NCBI RefSeq assembly: GCF_001730525.1
Contig: NZ_MDFN01000013.1
Location: forward strand, 1-64,000
Length of the DNA: 64,000 nucleotides
From: Arcticibacter eurypsychrophilus
Lineage (GTDB): Bacteria > Bacteroidota > Bacteroidia > Sphingobacteriales > Sphingobacteriaceae
Direction: 5' to 3'
Part shown: in pieces, positions 1 to 8,506 of the stretch
Numbering within the stretch: the first letter of the stretch is position 1
Layout: each line of letters starts with the position of its first letter
Position numbers and translations under genes: made by a program
Notes under the pieces: generated by a model
Database searches by the model: none
Seen by the model: only the letters and a program-made list of their open reading frames with translations
What the model was told of the DNA's origin: nothing

Positions 1-140
1 TGAGTTTAATTTTTATCGGACAGCAGTGATTGCTATTATTATTTTTTCTTAAAATAAGTAGTTGTATATCTTAATTGTAACAATTTTTATATATATGATA
101 AGAAAATTTATTTCTAAAAAACATCTATCCAATTAACTTT

Positions 141-1365
141 ATGAAAAAAAAACTTAATCTTATCATTATTATGTTTGGCAGTAATAGGATGCCAAAAAGA
201 TGAAGAAGCCCCTCCTACGAATACTTTGGTGAATTCAATACAATTTAACGAAGGCAGACTTAAAATCACCAGTCTGCAATCCTTTAATGATTTAATGCAG
301 GAAGGACACGATCATTCAGATGACATTTCTTTTGTTCAGAACAAAATTTCCAGTACAGTTAGTAGTAGATTCATTTCATTAGAAATGAAGAAAAATACAC
401 TTACTTCAAAAATCGATGGTTTTAGTGTAAGCGAGGAAAATGGCAGTAATGCTACAATAGAAGATTTGGTTCCAGACCCAATTTTCGCATCTGTACTAAA
501 TGAGGACGGAGAAATTCAAATTGATAGCACTGTCTATAAAGTTACTTTGTATGGTACTTTCATGTTTCTAAGTGACAAATTGTCTTCGGTTGACAGCTTA
601 ATTGCTACTTTTGATAGTAAAAATAATAACCATGATTACAGCCCTTTTACTGGTTTAACCTCCGTTCAGGATAGATTTTTTAAGATAGGAGATGGTATAT
701 TTTTATATGATACCTATGGTTACACCAATGGATACAGACCAAATTATCTGGACGATGAGGAAGTGCTTCCAAGTAATCAGGAAAATTACTTGGCTGATTT
801 CACTATAGATACGGCGGAATACCCCACAGGGACAGACTCGAAAGTTAGTAACGCTTCAAGTCTCTCCAGTAAAAATAAATCTAATACAGTAAAATCCGAT
901 GAAGATATTTATAACCAGCTTGAAAATTATTCATTTGGTCCAAAAACACTGGTAGGTAAGCTACTTTCGTCTATTAGAGGTAGAGATGAAGTGCATACAA
1001 TAAACTTTGATAGTAAAAGACGTGTAAGAGTGAATTTTTACGATGCTAGCTATATAGTATATTCAGCAATAGGCGTATCGGTTAAAATGGAGAAAAAAAA
1101 TTGGATAGGGTGGTCAGGTACCGATGCAAGTGAATTACGTATTGGTTGGGACGCCATTCAATATAATGCTGGTACAGGTTTATCGTTGCAGATACCTACC
1201 AATGTAATCATTAATAGTTACCCTTATGAGCATCCGAGAAACTTGCTAAATAGGAAAAATTATACAACCACTAAATTAGAAACCACTGGAAAATTTATTG
1301 AAAGTGAGTATCGTTACATCTTTACTTTAGAAGATTATCAGTATGCGCTGAGTTTAAATAAGTAA
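141..1365 (+). CDS. Putative lipoprotein, frame broken at start-codon poly-A run
   Basis: No function recognised. The open frame runs to 1365 (about 400 residues) and has no ATG at its natural beginning. An ATG at 141 is followed by nine A residues. In that frame translation stops after about 20 codons. With eight A residues the same ATG would enter the long frame and give MKKNLILSLLCLAVIGC, a textbook lipoprotein signal with a lipobox ending in Cys. The long frame already reads LILSLLCLAVIGCQKDE before any internal ATG. A TTG at 175 would be the only nearby start, but it falls inside the signal peptide. The mature part is Ser/Asn/Asp-rich, consistent with a surface-exposed lipoprotein. The one-base difference may be a real mutation, phase variation, transcriptional slippage or a sequencing error. 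A hairpin follows at 1400-1435. Confidence 0.6.
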
Positions 1366-1399
1366 TAAAACTGTCAGTAAATATTAAGCAATATAAATT

Positions 1400-1435
1400 A
1401 ATTAAAGCGATTAACGTCTGTTATTCGCTTTAATT
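1400..1435 (+). terminator. Hairpin after the lipoprotein gene
   Basis: AATTAAAGCG (1400-1409) pairs perfectly with CGCTTTAATT (1426-1435) around a 16-base loop. It sits 35 bases after the lipoprotein stop codon and is a plausible terminator, although no long T tract follows. Confidence 0.45.
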
Positions 1436-1565
1436 ATAACGAAATAATACCACAAATTGAAGGTTCCTAAAAAATGCCTAGAGAATTTAGGGTTAAATGA
1501 AAAATACAAGATCCGGCATGAACTTTCCTGTAAGATTTAAGTAAGAGCTCGCACGTCTCTCTTGA

Positions 1566-2109
1566 CTACTCTTTCCCATGAATTTTAACCCCACGGTGTC
1601 TTAGGTATTTGTAAAGGGTCATTTTAGAAATCAAAAGCTCTTTAGCGATAGCGTCTACTCCTAATGTCCGCTCATTATACAGCGTTTGAGCAAGCATGGC
1701 TGTCCGTTCTGCCTCTTTAGACAAGCCCCTGCTTCGCCCTCCCTTTCTTCCACGAGCTCGGGCTGCTTCCAATCCGGATTTTGTTCTTTCCCTGATCAAA
1801 TCTCTTTCAAATTCAGAAAGCGAAGCAAAAATGTTAAAGATCAATCTGCCCTGAGCGGTGGTAGTATCAATATGATCATTTAAAGATACCAGGCCGACTC
1901 CTTTCTTTTCAAAATCCGAGGCCAATTCTAATAAGTGTTTTAAAGACCTGCCTAGCCGGTCAAGTTTGTAGATGTAAATCACATCCCCCTTTCGCAAGAT
2001 TTGTTGCATCGCCGAAAGTTCATGCCGTTCTGATTTAGTACCCGAAGCCTTTTCCTGGAATATTTGTTCGCAACCCTCTTTGTTCAAAGCGTCGAGCTGC
2101 ATCTCTAAG
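1566..2109 (-). pseudogene. Serine resolvase/invertase, 5' end removed by transposon end
   Basis: The readable 178 residues match a small serine recombinase. The catalytic-domain middle is present (KLDRLGRSLKHLLEL; FNIFASLSEFERDLIRERT), followed by a Gly/Arg hinge and a C-terminal helix-turn-helix (about residues 145-170). The N-terminal block that normally carries the catalytic Ser (YxRVST) is missing. The frame continues upstream only for Leu-Glu before Met-Gln-Leu-Asp-Ala-Leu, exactly as in the family motif NLxxQLDAL, and then runs into the transposon end beginning with TGT at 2110. The gene therefore lost about 17 codons at the insertion point. Without the nucleophile Ser it cannot be active. 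The ATG at 2102 is an internal Met, not a true start. Confidence 0.85.
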
Positions 2110-2160
2110 TGTAATGGTTAAAACGAATTCGTGAATTTAGCCAAAACGAATTCATGAAAA
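2110..2160. repeat. Transposon left end (L)
   Basis: This end begins with TGT at 2110. It contains two copies of AAAACGAATTC (from 2120 and 2143, period 23 bp) separated by GTGAATTTAGCC, then CATGAAAAG. It is the inverted counterpart of the sequences at 8458-8506 and 8719-8768. Outside it lies the cut resolvase gene. Confidence 0.85.
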
Positions 2161-2225
2161 GTTTAATTTCTACATCCTATATAAAGCGGTGCCTTATGCA
2201 ACAGTCCCATCTCTTTTGGAGACAG

Positions 2226-2253
2226 TTTGTGAACTTCGATTAAAGTTCACAAA
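2226..2253. other. Perfect 11-bp inverted repeat inside the left end
   Basis: TTTGTGAACTT (2226-2236) and AAGTTCACAAA (2243-2253) form a perfect stem around a 6-base loop. It lies between the transposon end and the esterase stop codon. It could be a terminator for the esterase transcript, or a recombination/regulatory site. The rest of 2161-2427 shows no gene. Confidence 0.4.
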
Positions 2254-2427
2254 TATGTTATTGTCATTTGTTGAGAATAGTACTTTTTATCCTGATACAA
2301 TCATGCACTTACAGGCCATCTATCTTTTAAAAAGTTGTCTGTAAATCTTGGCTTTTTTTCCTACCGTCTGATACAGAGTAGCATTAATTTAATCATGAGG
2401 TTCGGAGGAGTCAAAATGGTATGTAAC

Positions 2428-3636
2428 TTATTTCTGCAACTCCCGCAATTGAGTTCTGATTTCCCTAGATTCTGGATTCAGTTCGCCTGCTTTCTTATAA
2501 GCCTCGATTGCTTTCTGCTTGTCTCCTACATTGCTATATCCTTCACCCAAAGCAGCAAAAGCTTTGGAAGAAGAAGGATAATTGATTGTATTCATTTTCA
2601 AAAGCTTTAAGCCAAAGCTCACGTTAGCTGAACTTGCTACTAGCCATTCACCCCACTCATTAATATTTGATTCTTCAGGCAATATGGTGTATCCAAATTT
2701 CTCGGATAATAACTTATAGTGTTTCATAAGGTTATCAAAATTATCCTCTTTATAACTTAATGGGGAAAAACCCCACTGTCGATAAATAAATCGAAGCCCG
2801 TCATAGTATGATTTAATAGGGACGGTATTATGGTCCTCCATAGGGTAGTGGATAAACTTGTAATCTAATCCCTGGAGACTGCGCTTTTCAAGCAAAGAAT
2901 CCAGCGTTAGAAATGTGTTATGAAAAGCGGCCTTATTATAACGACCTTCGTCACCATTGCTTAAAAAAAACGTCTTAGATAAGGTGGAACCTGATTTCAA
3001 TGTTTCATCTGCTAATTTAAGAATATAGTCATGATCCCACCAAAGAGCCGGGCTTATTGCAATATATGCGTTAAACATATCAGGATAATTAATCAGACAA
3101 TTAATTGCTGTTGAGCCACCAAAAGAATGTCCTGCAAAAATGCGATATGGCTTGATTTTATAATTGAAATTCACGTATGGTATAAGTTCTTGGCGTATAA
3201 ATCTTAAAAATGACTCATTCCCTCCAGTGTTCTTAAATGCTACGGTATCCAAATTACCTGAAGAGTCAAAGCTCGAGTGAGAGGGTGTAAGGTCACGGTT
3301 TCGGTCTGTGTTTGTAATCCCTACAACTATCATCGGCGGAGCAACTTCTACATCTGCCCTACCGAAGAATTTTGAAAGTTCTACTAGCAGATTATAGTGA
3401 TTCTCGGCATCAAGAACATAAATTACCGGATATGCCAAATTAAGGTTTGCTGAATCCTTAGGTGCGTAAATCATTATCCGGCGGTCTTCTTTTAGTATTT
3501 CTGAATGAAGTGTTACAATATTTCCCTGGTTCGACATAATAGGTTCGACCTTTTGGGCACTCGCTAAAAAAGAAAAAAATAAAGACAGTGTGAAAAGAAA
3601 AAAAATGAAATGCTTTTTTGTTAAAGATGCTTCCAT
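2428..3636 (-). CDS. Exported alpha/beta-hydrolase esterase with C-terminal TPR
   Basis: This protein of 402 residues has an N-terminal signal peptide (hydrophobic core about residues 10-26, ending ASAQ). A putative esterase domain of the Fes/IroE/esterase-D type (PF00756-like) follows, with nucleophile motif GHSFGG (Ser171) and an MEDHNTVP segment that probably supplies the catalytic His. The last about 45 residues look like one tetratricopeptide unit (AFAALGEGYSNVGDKQKAIEAY). Family members hydrolyse esters such as siderophores, S-formylglutathione or antibiotic-like lactones; the substrate here cannot be told from sequence. It is cargo of the transposon, transcribed toward the left end and away from the transposase. 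The presence of an erythromycin-esterase fragment in the same element is suggestive but does not show a macrolide role. Confidence 0.8.
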   Translation of the reverse strand: MEASLTKKHFIFFLFTLSLFFSFLASAQKVEPIMSNQGNIVTLHSEILKEDRRIMIYAPKDSANLNLAYPVIYVLDAENHYNLLVELSKFFGRADVEVAPPMIVVGITNTDRNRDLTPSHSSFDSSGNLDTVAFKNTGGNESFLRFIRQELIPYVNFNYKIKPYRIFAGHSFGGSTAINCLINYPDMFNAYIAISPALWWDHDYILKLADETLKSGSTLSKTFFLSNGDEGRYNKAAFHNTFLTLDSLLEKRSLQGLDYKFIHYPMEDHNTVPIKSYYDGLRFIYRQWGFSPLSYKEDNFDNLMKHYKLLSEKFGYTILPEESNINEWGEWLVASSANVSFGLKLLKMNTINYPSSSKAFAALGEGYSNVGDKQKAIEAYKKAGELNPESREIRTQLRELQK

Positions 3637-3765
3637 GTTGGGTTTAATACGGTGACTGCAAAATAGAAAAAATTTCGACTAACTTAATTTAAATTTTTGC
3701 AAGAGTTAAAGTCTGAGTTATTACGTCTAACCAACCTTTAATTTAAATATAACATCCCACTGGAA

Positions 3766-4371
3766 TTAATCTTCTCTTAGTTTTCTGGTTCTTATATAGC
3801 TTTCAACTGTTAATCGGTTGACGCCTAAAATTCTGCCTATTGTAGACACTCCAACTTTCTTATCCAATAATTCCCTTATGGTGGCTTCCTTACCAGTTAA
3901 TTTTGTTTGTTTAGATAATGATCCTGCAGGACGACCAATCGGCAACCCTTCACTTTTCATCCTTGCCATCGCTTCTTTGGTACGTTGGGATATCAAGTTG
4001 CGTTCTATTTCAGCAGAAAGGGAAAATGCAAAAGCCAGCACTTTTGAAGAAATGTTATTGCCCAATTCATATCCTTCTTTTATAGCATATACCTTGCTTT
4101 CCTTCACCATACAATTATTTAAGATGCTCATTACTTCCATCAAATTTCTTCCTAATCTGGAAAGTTCGCTCACTATCAAAATATCGTTTTTCTTTAGATC
4201 GGTCAAAACCTTGCCAAGCTTACGGTCTTCGGAGCGCTTATTACCACTTACAGTCTCCTCAATCCATTCGTCAACGTGTATCCTTTTACTGGAAGAATAT
4301 TTTAAGATTTCAAAGCGCTGGTTTTCGACTGTTTGTTTGTCTGTTGATACCCGGATATATGCGTAAATCAT
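3766..4371 (-). CDS. Mpi-family serine site-specific recombinase
   Basis: This is a complete 201-residue small serine recombinase. The N-terminus has YIRVST with the catalytic Ser at residue 9. The expected SELSRLGR and LSAEIERNLISQRT blocks follow, then a GRPAGS hinge and a C-terminal helix-turn-helix (about 165-195). The protein most resembles the Bacteroidota 'master DNA invertase Mpi' group, whose founder flips capsule promoters in Bacteroides fragilis. Its place, 120 bases from and divergent to the transposase, fits a transposon-encoded resolvase that resolves cointegrates made by replicative transposition. I saw no pair of obvious inversion sites. The intervening 4372-4491 contains a twice-repeated TACCTTAA (about 4451 and 4469), a possible promoter or res-like region. 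Confidence 0.85.
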   Translation of the reverse strand: MIYAYIRVSTDKQTVENQRFEILKYSSSKRIHVDEWIEETVSGNKRSEDRKLGKVLTDLKKNDILIVSELSRLGRNLMEVMSILNNCMVKESKVYAIKEGYELGNNISSKVLAFAFSLSAEIERNLISQRTKEAMARMKSEGLPIGRPAGSLSKQTKLTGKEATIRELLDKKVGVSTIGRILGVNRLTVESYIRTRKLRED

Positions 4372-4491
4372 AGAAAAAGAGGAAAAGTTAGAGAAAGGGT
4401 GCTTTTTGATATTTAATTATACATCTATTTGGTAAAAATAAGGAATAATTTACTACCTTAAATGTAACGTACCTTAAGGACCCCTTTTTAT

Positions 4492-5196
4492 ATGAATACT
4501 TCTGAGATAGCCAGTCAGGATTTTATTCACTTTCAGGAATATCTGTATGTTAAAGGTATGTATTTGGCTGACCATCTTAAAATTCCTCAAAGCATTATCG
4601 ACACAGGAGCTCAGGCATATCTATCCATGTCCTCCACCGAATGGAAACATATTTTACATCAAGGATATAAATGGTTTGATTATAAGTCCATACCCATAGA
4701 AATCTTAATTAAGTATCAGGTTCCCTCACAGGAAGAGTTAATAGCAAAATTCAAAAAGTCATTATCCACTGAGGCGGCACCCGAGAATAAATTGTATCAA
4801 AATGAGATGCTGGCCATTCAAATCGCTTTAAACAATGCAGATTTATTCATTCCAGAATTTACCGCCAATTCAATTAGAAAGGAAAAGATTGCCAGTTATT
4901 GCAATTCATATGCTGTACTACTTTTACTTCAACAATTCACTCATCTCAAAGTTTATGAACAGTTTAACATATATCTGGCAGTATCAGATTCTAATTTCTC
5001 TTTTCAAACAAGAAGTCTTAATCATTTCTATGCTAAGACTAAGGATATAAAAAAATATGGGCTCTTAAGGAGTCTGCTTCATCAGGGTATTTCAAATAGG
5101 AATGCAGTAAAAATGTTTGAATACCATGAAAAGCTAATAAGTCATTTTACAGGGAAGGGAAAAAGCTTTCGCAAAGAGATATTTGCACAAATGTAA
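4492..5196 (+). CDS. Transposase N-terminal part (probable DNA-binding subunit or frame 1)
   Basis: This 234-residue protein has no catalytic motif. It is assigned from position directly before the DDE-domain gene and from segments such as YKSIPIEILIKYQVPSQEEL, which resemble the N-terminal region of Bacteroidota Mu-type transposases from memory. The stop at 5194-5196 is five bases before the ATG of the next gene, which lies in the -1 frame. A slippery heptamer at 5157-5163 in the correct register could produce a fused transposase of about 685 residues, close to the usual length of such enzymes. It may instead be a separate DNA-binding subunit, or the first half of a gene broken by mutation. 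Confidence 0.6.
   Translation: MNTSEIASQDFIHFQEYLYVKGMYLADHLKIPQSIIDTGAQAYLSMSSTEWKHILHQGYKWFDYKSIPIEILIKYQVPSQEELIAKFKKSLSTEAAPENKLYQNEMLAIQIALNNADLFIPEFTANSIRKEKIASYCNSYAVLLLLQQFTHLKVYEQFNIYLAVSDSNFSFQTRSLNHFYAKTKDIKKYGLLRSLLHQGISNRNAVKMFEYHEKLISHFTGKGKSFRKEIFAQM
5157..5186 (+). other. Candidate programmed -1 frameshift site
   Basis: The heptamer G GGA AAA (5157-5163) is in the zero frame of the upstream gene (GGA at 5158, AAA at 5161). The -1 frame is open from 5130 into the downstream DDE gene. Seven bases after the heptamer, GCAAA (5171-5175) can pair with TTTGC (5182-5186), a weak 5-bp hairpin at usual spacing. A purine-rich AGGGAAGGGA stretch lies at and just before it. Slippage here would join residue 224 of the first frame to 461 codons of the second. 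Confidence 0.5.
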
Positions 5197-5201
5197 ACAC
5201 G

Positions 5202-6548
5202 ATGCTAAGATCCAGGAATGAACCTGAGATTAGTTTAAGTGCCGTTAAGCATATTTTGTTAAAGACCTATAGGAAAAATTTAGATGATATAACCAGAAAT
5301 GGTGAGGCATGGATGAAAAACACCCTTCTTCCTTTTTTAATAAGGGAAGAGCCAGAATATCCCTGTGACCATTGGCAGATTGATGCCACTCGGCTTCAAA
5401 TCTTTTGTAAAGATGAAGCTAAACAGGGCTCTTTCTTATGGATTGCGGTGGTACTTGATGCTCATTCCCGAATGGTAATGGGGTTTGCAATCGGCGAAAA
5501 GGAATGCCCTGACTTATATACCAGGGCACTAAAAATCGCAATTGGCAGAAGTAGGTTGCTTCCAGCAGAAATATTAAGGGACAACTATAAGGGGTATACC
5601 CAGGACAGTGAATTAACGGACTTGATTGATCAGACGGAAAAAATGGGTGTCCGATGGCGCGCTCATAAAGTTGGTAATCCCCGGGATAAAGGTATCGTGG
5701 AACGCTTTTTTGGTGTTTTTAATACGGTCTTCTGCAAGGGAATAATCGGTTATACTGGAGAGGGTATAAAGAGTAGAAGTGTAAATGCACGGCCTAATCC
5801 TGATGATATGAAACTATATCGCAAGTATAAGCTGTTAAAAACCAAAGATCAAATCATCACCATCATTACAGAAGATATACATAAATATAATCAGGGCGGA
5901 ATCAATAAAAACGACATATCCCCAATCGAAAAATTCAAACTAAAGGAGACTAAGAATGCCATATCTATAGGTTCTGATGAATATGCATTGATCTTTTATA
6001 AAAAGAAAATCTTAAAAGTCAACCGATCTACGATTTGTATTCATTTAAATGGGTGTTCTTATTTCTATCAGCTAAGTGAAGTTGAGCATATCCTAAATTA
6101 CAATCGCGTCTGTGTTCAGGTGCATTATGACCCAGCTGACATGACAACTATTCACTTATTTACGGAAAACGACAGTAAGCCCATAACAATGCTAAGCAAA
6201 ATAAAGCCAGTATCACTCGCTCAAATTAATCATGATAAAGACGACGAAGCTAATCTGCACCGGTACTACGCTAAAAATCAATCTTTGATAAAACAACTGA
6301 GGGAAATAATTGAACAGCGTGAAGCTGCTATTGAAGCATTAGATTTACCGGTCTCCGTATTAAATTCGAATGTATCATTAGTGTTTCCCATTCTTAATGA
6401 AGCAGAAATGGACCTGAATGACCATTTACAACTTCCAATGGATGAGGCTTTGAAAAAAGATAAGATTTTCAAAAAGCATCGTTCCCTATACTCTGAATTG
6501 CAGGACTCATTATATAAAAAGAAGGGTTCTGTTAAACGATTACAATAA
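5202..6548 (+). CDS. DDE transposase catalytic part (TniA/TnsB/MuA-like)
   Basis: The 448-residue product contains a retroviral-integrase-type core. Asp61 is in HWQIDATRL, Asp127 in EILRDNYKGY and Glu167 in KGIVERFFG, giving a D-D-E triad with about 40 residues between the last two. A C-terminal beta-barrel-like region (about 255-330) and a charged coiled tail (about 350-448) follow, as in Mu-type transposases. The enzyme would cut and join transposon ends in the nucleus-free cytoplasm. It lies five bases after the preceding gene and overlaps the ATPase gene by one base (TAATG at 6546-6550), so the three are a translationally coupled unit. The ATG at 5202 may be used independently, or the part may be made as a -1 fusion. 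Confidence 0.85.
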   Translation: MLRSRNEPEISLSAVKHILLKTYRKNLDDITRNGEAWMKNTLLPFLIREEPEYPCDHWQIDATRLQIFCKDEAKQGSFLWIAVVLDAHSRMVMGFAIGEKECPDLYTRALKIAIGRSRLLPAEILRDNYKGYTQDSELTDLIDQTEKMGVRWRAHKVGNPRDKGIVERFFGVFNTVFCKGIIGYTGEGIKSRSVNARPNPDDMKLYRKYKLLKTKDQIITIITEDIHKYNQGGINKNDISPIEKFKLKETKNAISIGSDEYALIFYKKKILKVNRSTICIHLNGCSYFYQLSEVEHILNYNRVCVQVHYDPADMTTIHLFTENDSKPITMLSKIKPVSLAQINHDKDDEANLHRYYAKNQSLIKQLREIIEQREAAIEALDLPVSVLNSNVSLVFPILNEAEMDLNDHLQLPMDEALKKDKIFKKHRSLYSELQDSLYKKKGSVKRLQ

Positions 6549-7279
6549 TGGATCTTACAAGTTTTGACCTTTCTTTAATTCGAAAACCACCATCAGACTT
6601 GGTTCTTGAAACCAATGTATTAAGAACCATAACAGAAAATTGTCAGGATGCTTTGGAATACCACCGGATGATTGCTTTTATTGGCGACTCAGGCTATGGA
6701 AAAACTAAATCACTTCAATACTTTGCAGCTAAGAAAAAGAATGTTTACTATTTGGTGGTCGAAAAGAGCATGACTTCAAAGCGGTTCTACGTAGAACTTC
6801 TAAATGTGCTTGGTTTTACAAATTCATTTCGTGGAAGTGATCTAAACAATTTAATAAAAAGTATTAGCTTCCATTTGTGCCATTCCAAACAATCAAATTT
6901 ATTGATTATCGATGAAGCGGGCAAGTTCAATGCCAATCAGCTTTTGTTCTTGCACGAACTCCGTGACAATACAAAAAGCAATACCGGGATAATTCTTTCG
7001 GGTCCACCTTACTTCAATAAAAATATGGATCTCTGGAAGCTTGCAGGAAAGGAAGGGATACCCGAGTTATATAGAAGAATTCAGTCATGGATTCCATTGC
7101 CAGAGCCATCTATGAAAGAGAAAAAAGCCTATTGCTCGGAATTTGGTATATTAAATGATCTGGCTGATGAACTTGCAGATGAGTCAAAGGACTTTGGAAC
7201 GTTAGACAATAAAATTCTTGAGGTTAGAATAGCGGTCATTAAATATTTGAAGGCAACAGAAAAGAAAACCAATAAATAA
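6548..7279 (+). CDS. AAA ATPase transposition helper (TniB/TnsC/MuB-like)
   Basis: This 243-residue AAA+ protein has Walker A GDSGYGKTKS (about residues 46-55) and Walker B LLIIDEAG (about 119-126). A sensor-like LSGPP follows, then an arginine-finger region (ELYRRIQSW). Proteins of this group bind target DNA as ATP-dependent filaments and activate the DDE transposase. The start codon overlaps the transposase stop by one base. The stop lies only about six bases before a degenerate transposon end (7285-7316), which suggests the original element ended right after this gene. No TniQ-like gene is seen. Confidence 0.85.
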   Translation: MDLTSFDLSLIRKPPSDLVLETNVLRTITENCQDALEYHRMIAFIGDSGYGKTKSLQYFAAKKKNVYYLVVEKSMTSKRFYVELLNVLGFTNSFRGSDLNNLIKSISFHLCHSKQSNLLIIDEAGKFNANQLLFLHELRDNTKSNTGIILSGPPYFNKNMDLWKLAGKEGIPELYRRIQSWIPLPEPSMKEKKAYCSEFGILNDLADELADESKDFGTLDNKILEVRIAVIKYLKATEKKTNK

Positions 7280-7284
7280 AAATG

Positions 7285-7316
7285 CTTTTTCATTAATTCG
7301 TTTTAACCTTTACCAA
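7285..7316. repeat. Degenerate single-unit transposon end (R0)
   Basis: The sequence TTTTTCATTAATTCGTTTT followed by AACCTTTACCA matches the outer and inner borders of the other ends but holds only one repeat unit instead of two. It looks as if 23 bp were lost between the two direct repeats. It lies immediately after the ATPase gene in right-end orientation. With one binding site it is probably weak or inactive. Confidence 0.7.
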
Positions 7317-7512
7317 TGTCATTTAATTTTTCCTCAAACTTGCCAATTAGAAGAATACCCATTGGTAACTCATTTATTATAATTTTTAGCTAAAAGTGTT
7401 CGGTTTCATCTAATTATTATTGCGGTATTAAGGAAGGTTTAGATTAAAATTTTTAGGGGAGGCATGAACAAGTTAACAGATGTTAAATTTTCAATCATCA
7501 CATAAACTTTAA

Positions 7513-8214
7513 ATAGATTTGGCCATAGCTAATTCTGAAAAAACGATTATAAATCTTTTAACTTCCATTGAACTAACAGAAGAAAATCCTGAGCTTAAAC
7601 AAATTTATAGGTATTATATCAAAATCCTTTCTCAAAGCGTAAAACTTATGGCTTTACCTAACTGGTATGATCGGTATATTTTTCGTGATCAGTGTATGGC
7701 AGAGAACTGCATGTGGATAGCGGAAAGAAATCCAAATATAAAAGTACTTGTTTGGGCTCATAATGGTCATGTTAGTAAAAGCATTACAGACTCAGACATT
7801 CGTCCTATGGGGAGTTACTTAAAGGAAAAATATTCAAGTGGTTATTATGTATTAGGATTTGGCTTTAATAAAGGAGCTTTTCGTGCTCGGGTTGATAAGG
7901 AGTCAGGAATAGATGTAATGACTGTTCCCGAAGTAAAAAGTAATTTGTCTACTGACTTTATCTTCGGTCAGTGCAAGGATGAGAATTTTTTTATGGATTT
8001 TAAAAGTACAACTGGGAATCAGGTTGTTCAGGACTTTTTAAATCGCAAATTATACTCTCGTTATATTGGAGCAAGTTATAACGCAAAGAAAAGTGAGAAT
8101 GGCAAAGACATCAAGAAAGAACTGATTAATCTATATGATGGAATTGTCTTTTTTAAACAAACAATCGCAGCCTCACCGCAGCTTAAATTATGGCAGCAGA
8201 CGAAGAGTCTATGA
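7513..8214 (+). pseudogene. Erythromycin-esterase-family protein, 3' fragment
   Basis: The frame opens after a TAA at 7510-7512 and gives 231-233 residues with no good start codon (TTG at 7519 at best). It matches the C-terminal half of the erythromycin esterase/succinoglycan biosynthesis family: RDQCMAENCMWI followed by KVLVWAHNGHVS, then a GFGFNKGAFRA strand. Full-length members have about 400-450 residues. The N-terminal half, which contains the catalytic His and Glu in EreA/EreB, is absent, so the fragment should be inactive. It lies between the decayed end R0 and the intact end R1. It was probably captured when transposition used the outer end. No frameshifted N-terminal part is visible in 7317-7512. 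Confidence 0.8.
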
Positions 8215-8457
8215 TTTATTGCTTAAGCTCAAAGCGAGATTATGATTAATAGTCCTTTAACTTACCATTATTTAGGCCAGCTGTAATATCCAATTGCAAG
8301 TTAGTTTAGTATCGTTCATCAAGAAATGGAAATGTATATTTAACATAAAATCAGTTATTGAAGAATTATTACCCAAGCCATCCTTAAGGTTACTAGAAAA
8401 TGTGGATAAACGTTAAAGAAGGACTCGTATATAATACTATATATAAGAAATAGGCTT

Positions 8458-8506
8458 TTCATGAATTCGTTTTGGCCAAATTCATGAATTCGTTTTAACC
8501 CTTACA
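8458..8506. repeat. Transposon right end (R1)
   Basis: TCATGAATTCG occurs twice (from 8459 and 8482, period 23 bp). The first copy is followed by TTTTGGCCAAAT and the second by TTTTAACCCTTACA, ending ACA at 8506. This mirrors the TGT start of the left end. The inner flank (about 8401-8457) resembles the inner flank of the second right end at 8719. Confidence 0.85.

Larger units (their letters stand above)
2110..8506 (+). mobile_element. Mu/Tn5053-like transposon (L end to R1 end)
   Basis: The element is bounded by inverted ends that start TGTAATGGTTAAAACG at 2110 and, on the other strand, TGTAAGGGTTAAAACG at 8506. Each end carries two 23-bp-spaced copies of a CATGAATTCGTTTT-type unit, as expected for transposase binding sites of the TnsB/TniA/MuA class. 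Inside lie an Mpi-family serine recombinase, a DDE transposase in two frames, an AAA ATPase, an esterase and an esterase fragment. The 5-base flanks differ (CTAAG at 2105-2109, TATAG at 8507-8511), so no target duplication is visible. The flanking resolvase remnants also differ. The two ends may therefore derive from different insertions followed by recombination. Extra end copies at 7285-7316 and 8719-8768 support a composite history. Confidence 0.7.

Noticed and set aside
3766-4371. Mpi-type recombinase as an invertase controlling promoters in this window
   Set aside because: No matching pair of inverted recombination sites around a promoter was found; a resolvase role in the transposon is simpler.
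2428-8214. Macrolide resistance locus
   Set aside because: The erythromycin-esterase-family gene lacks its catalytic half and the other esterase belongs to a broad family with no sign of macrolide specificity.
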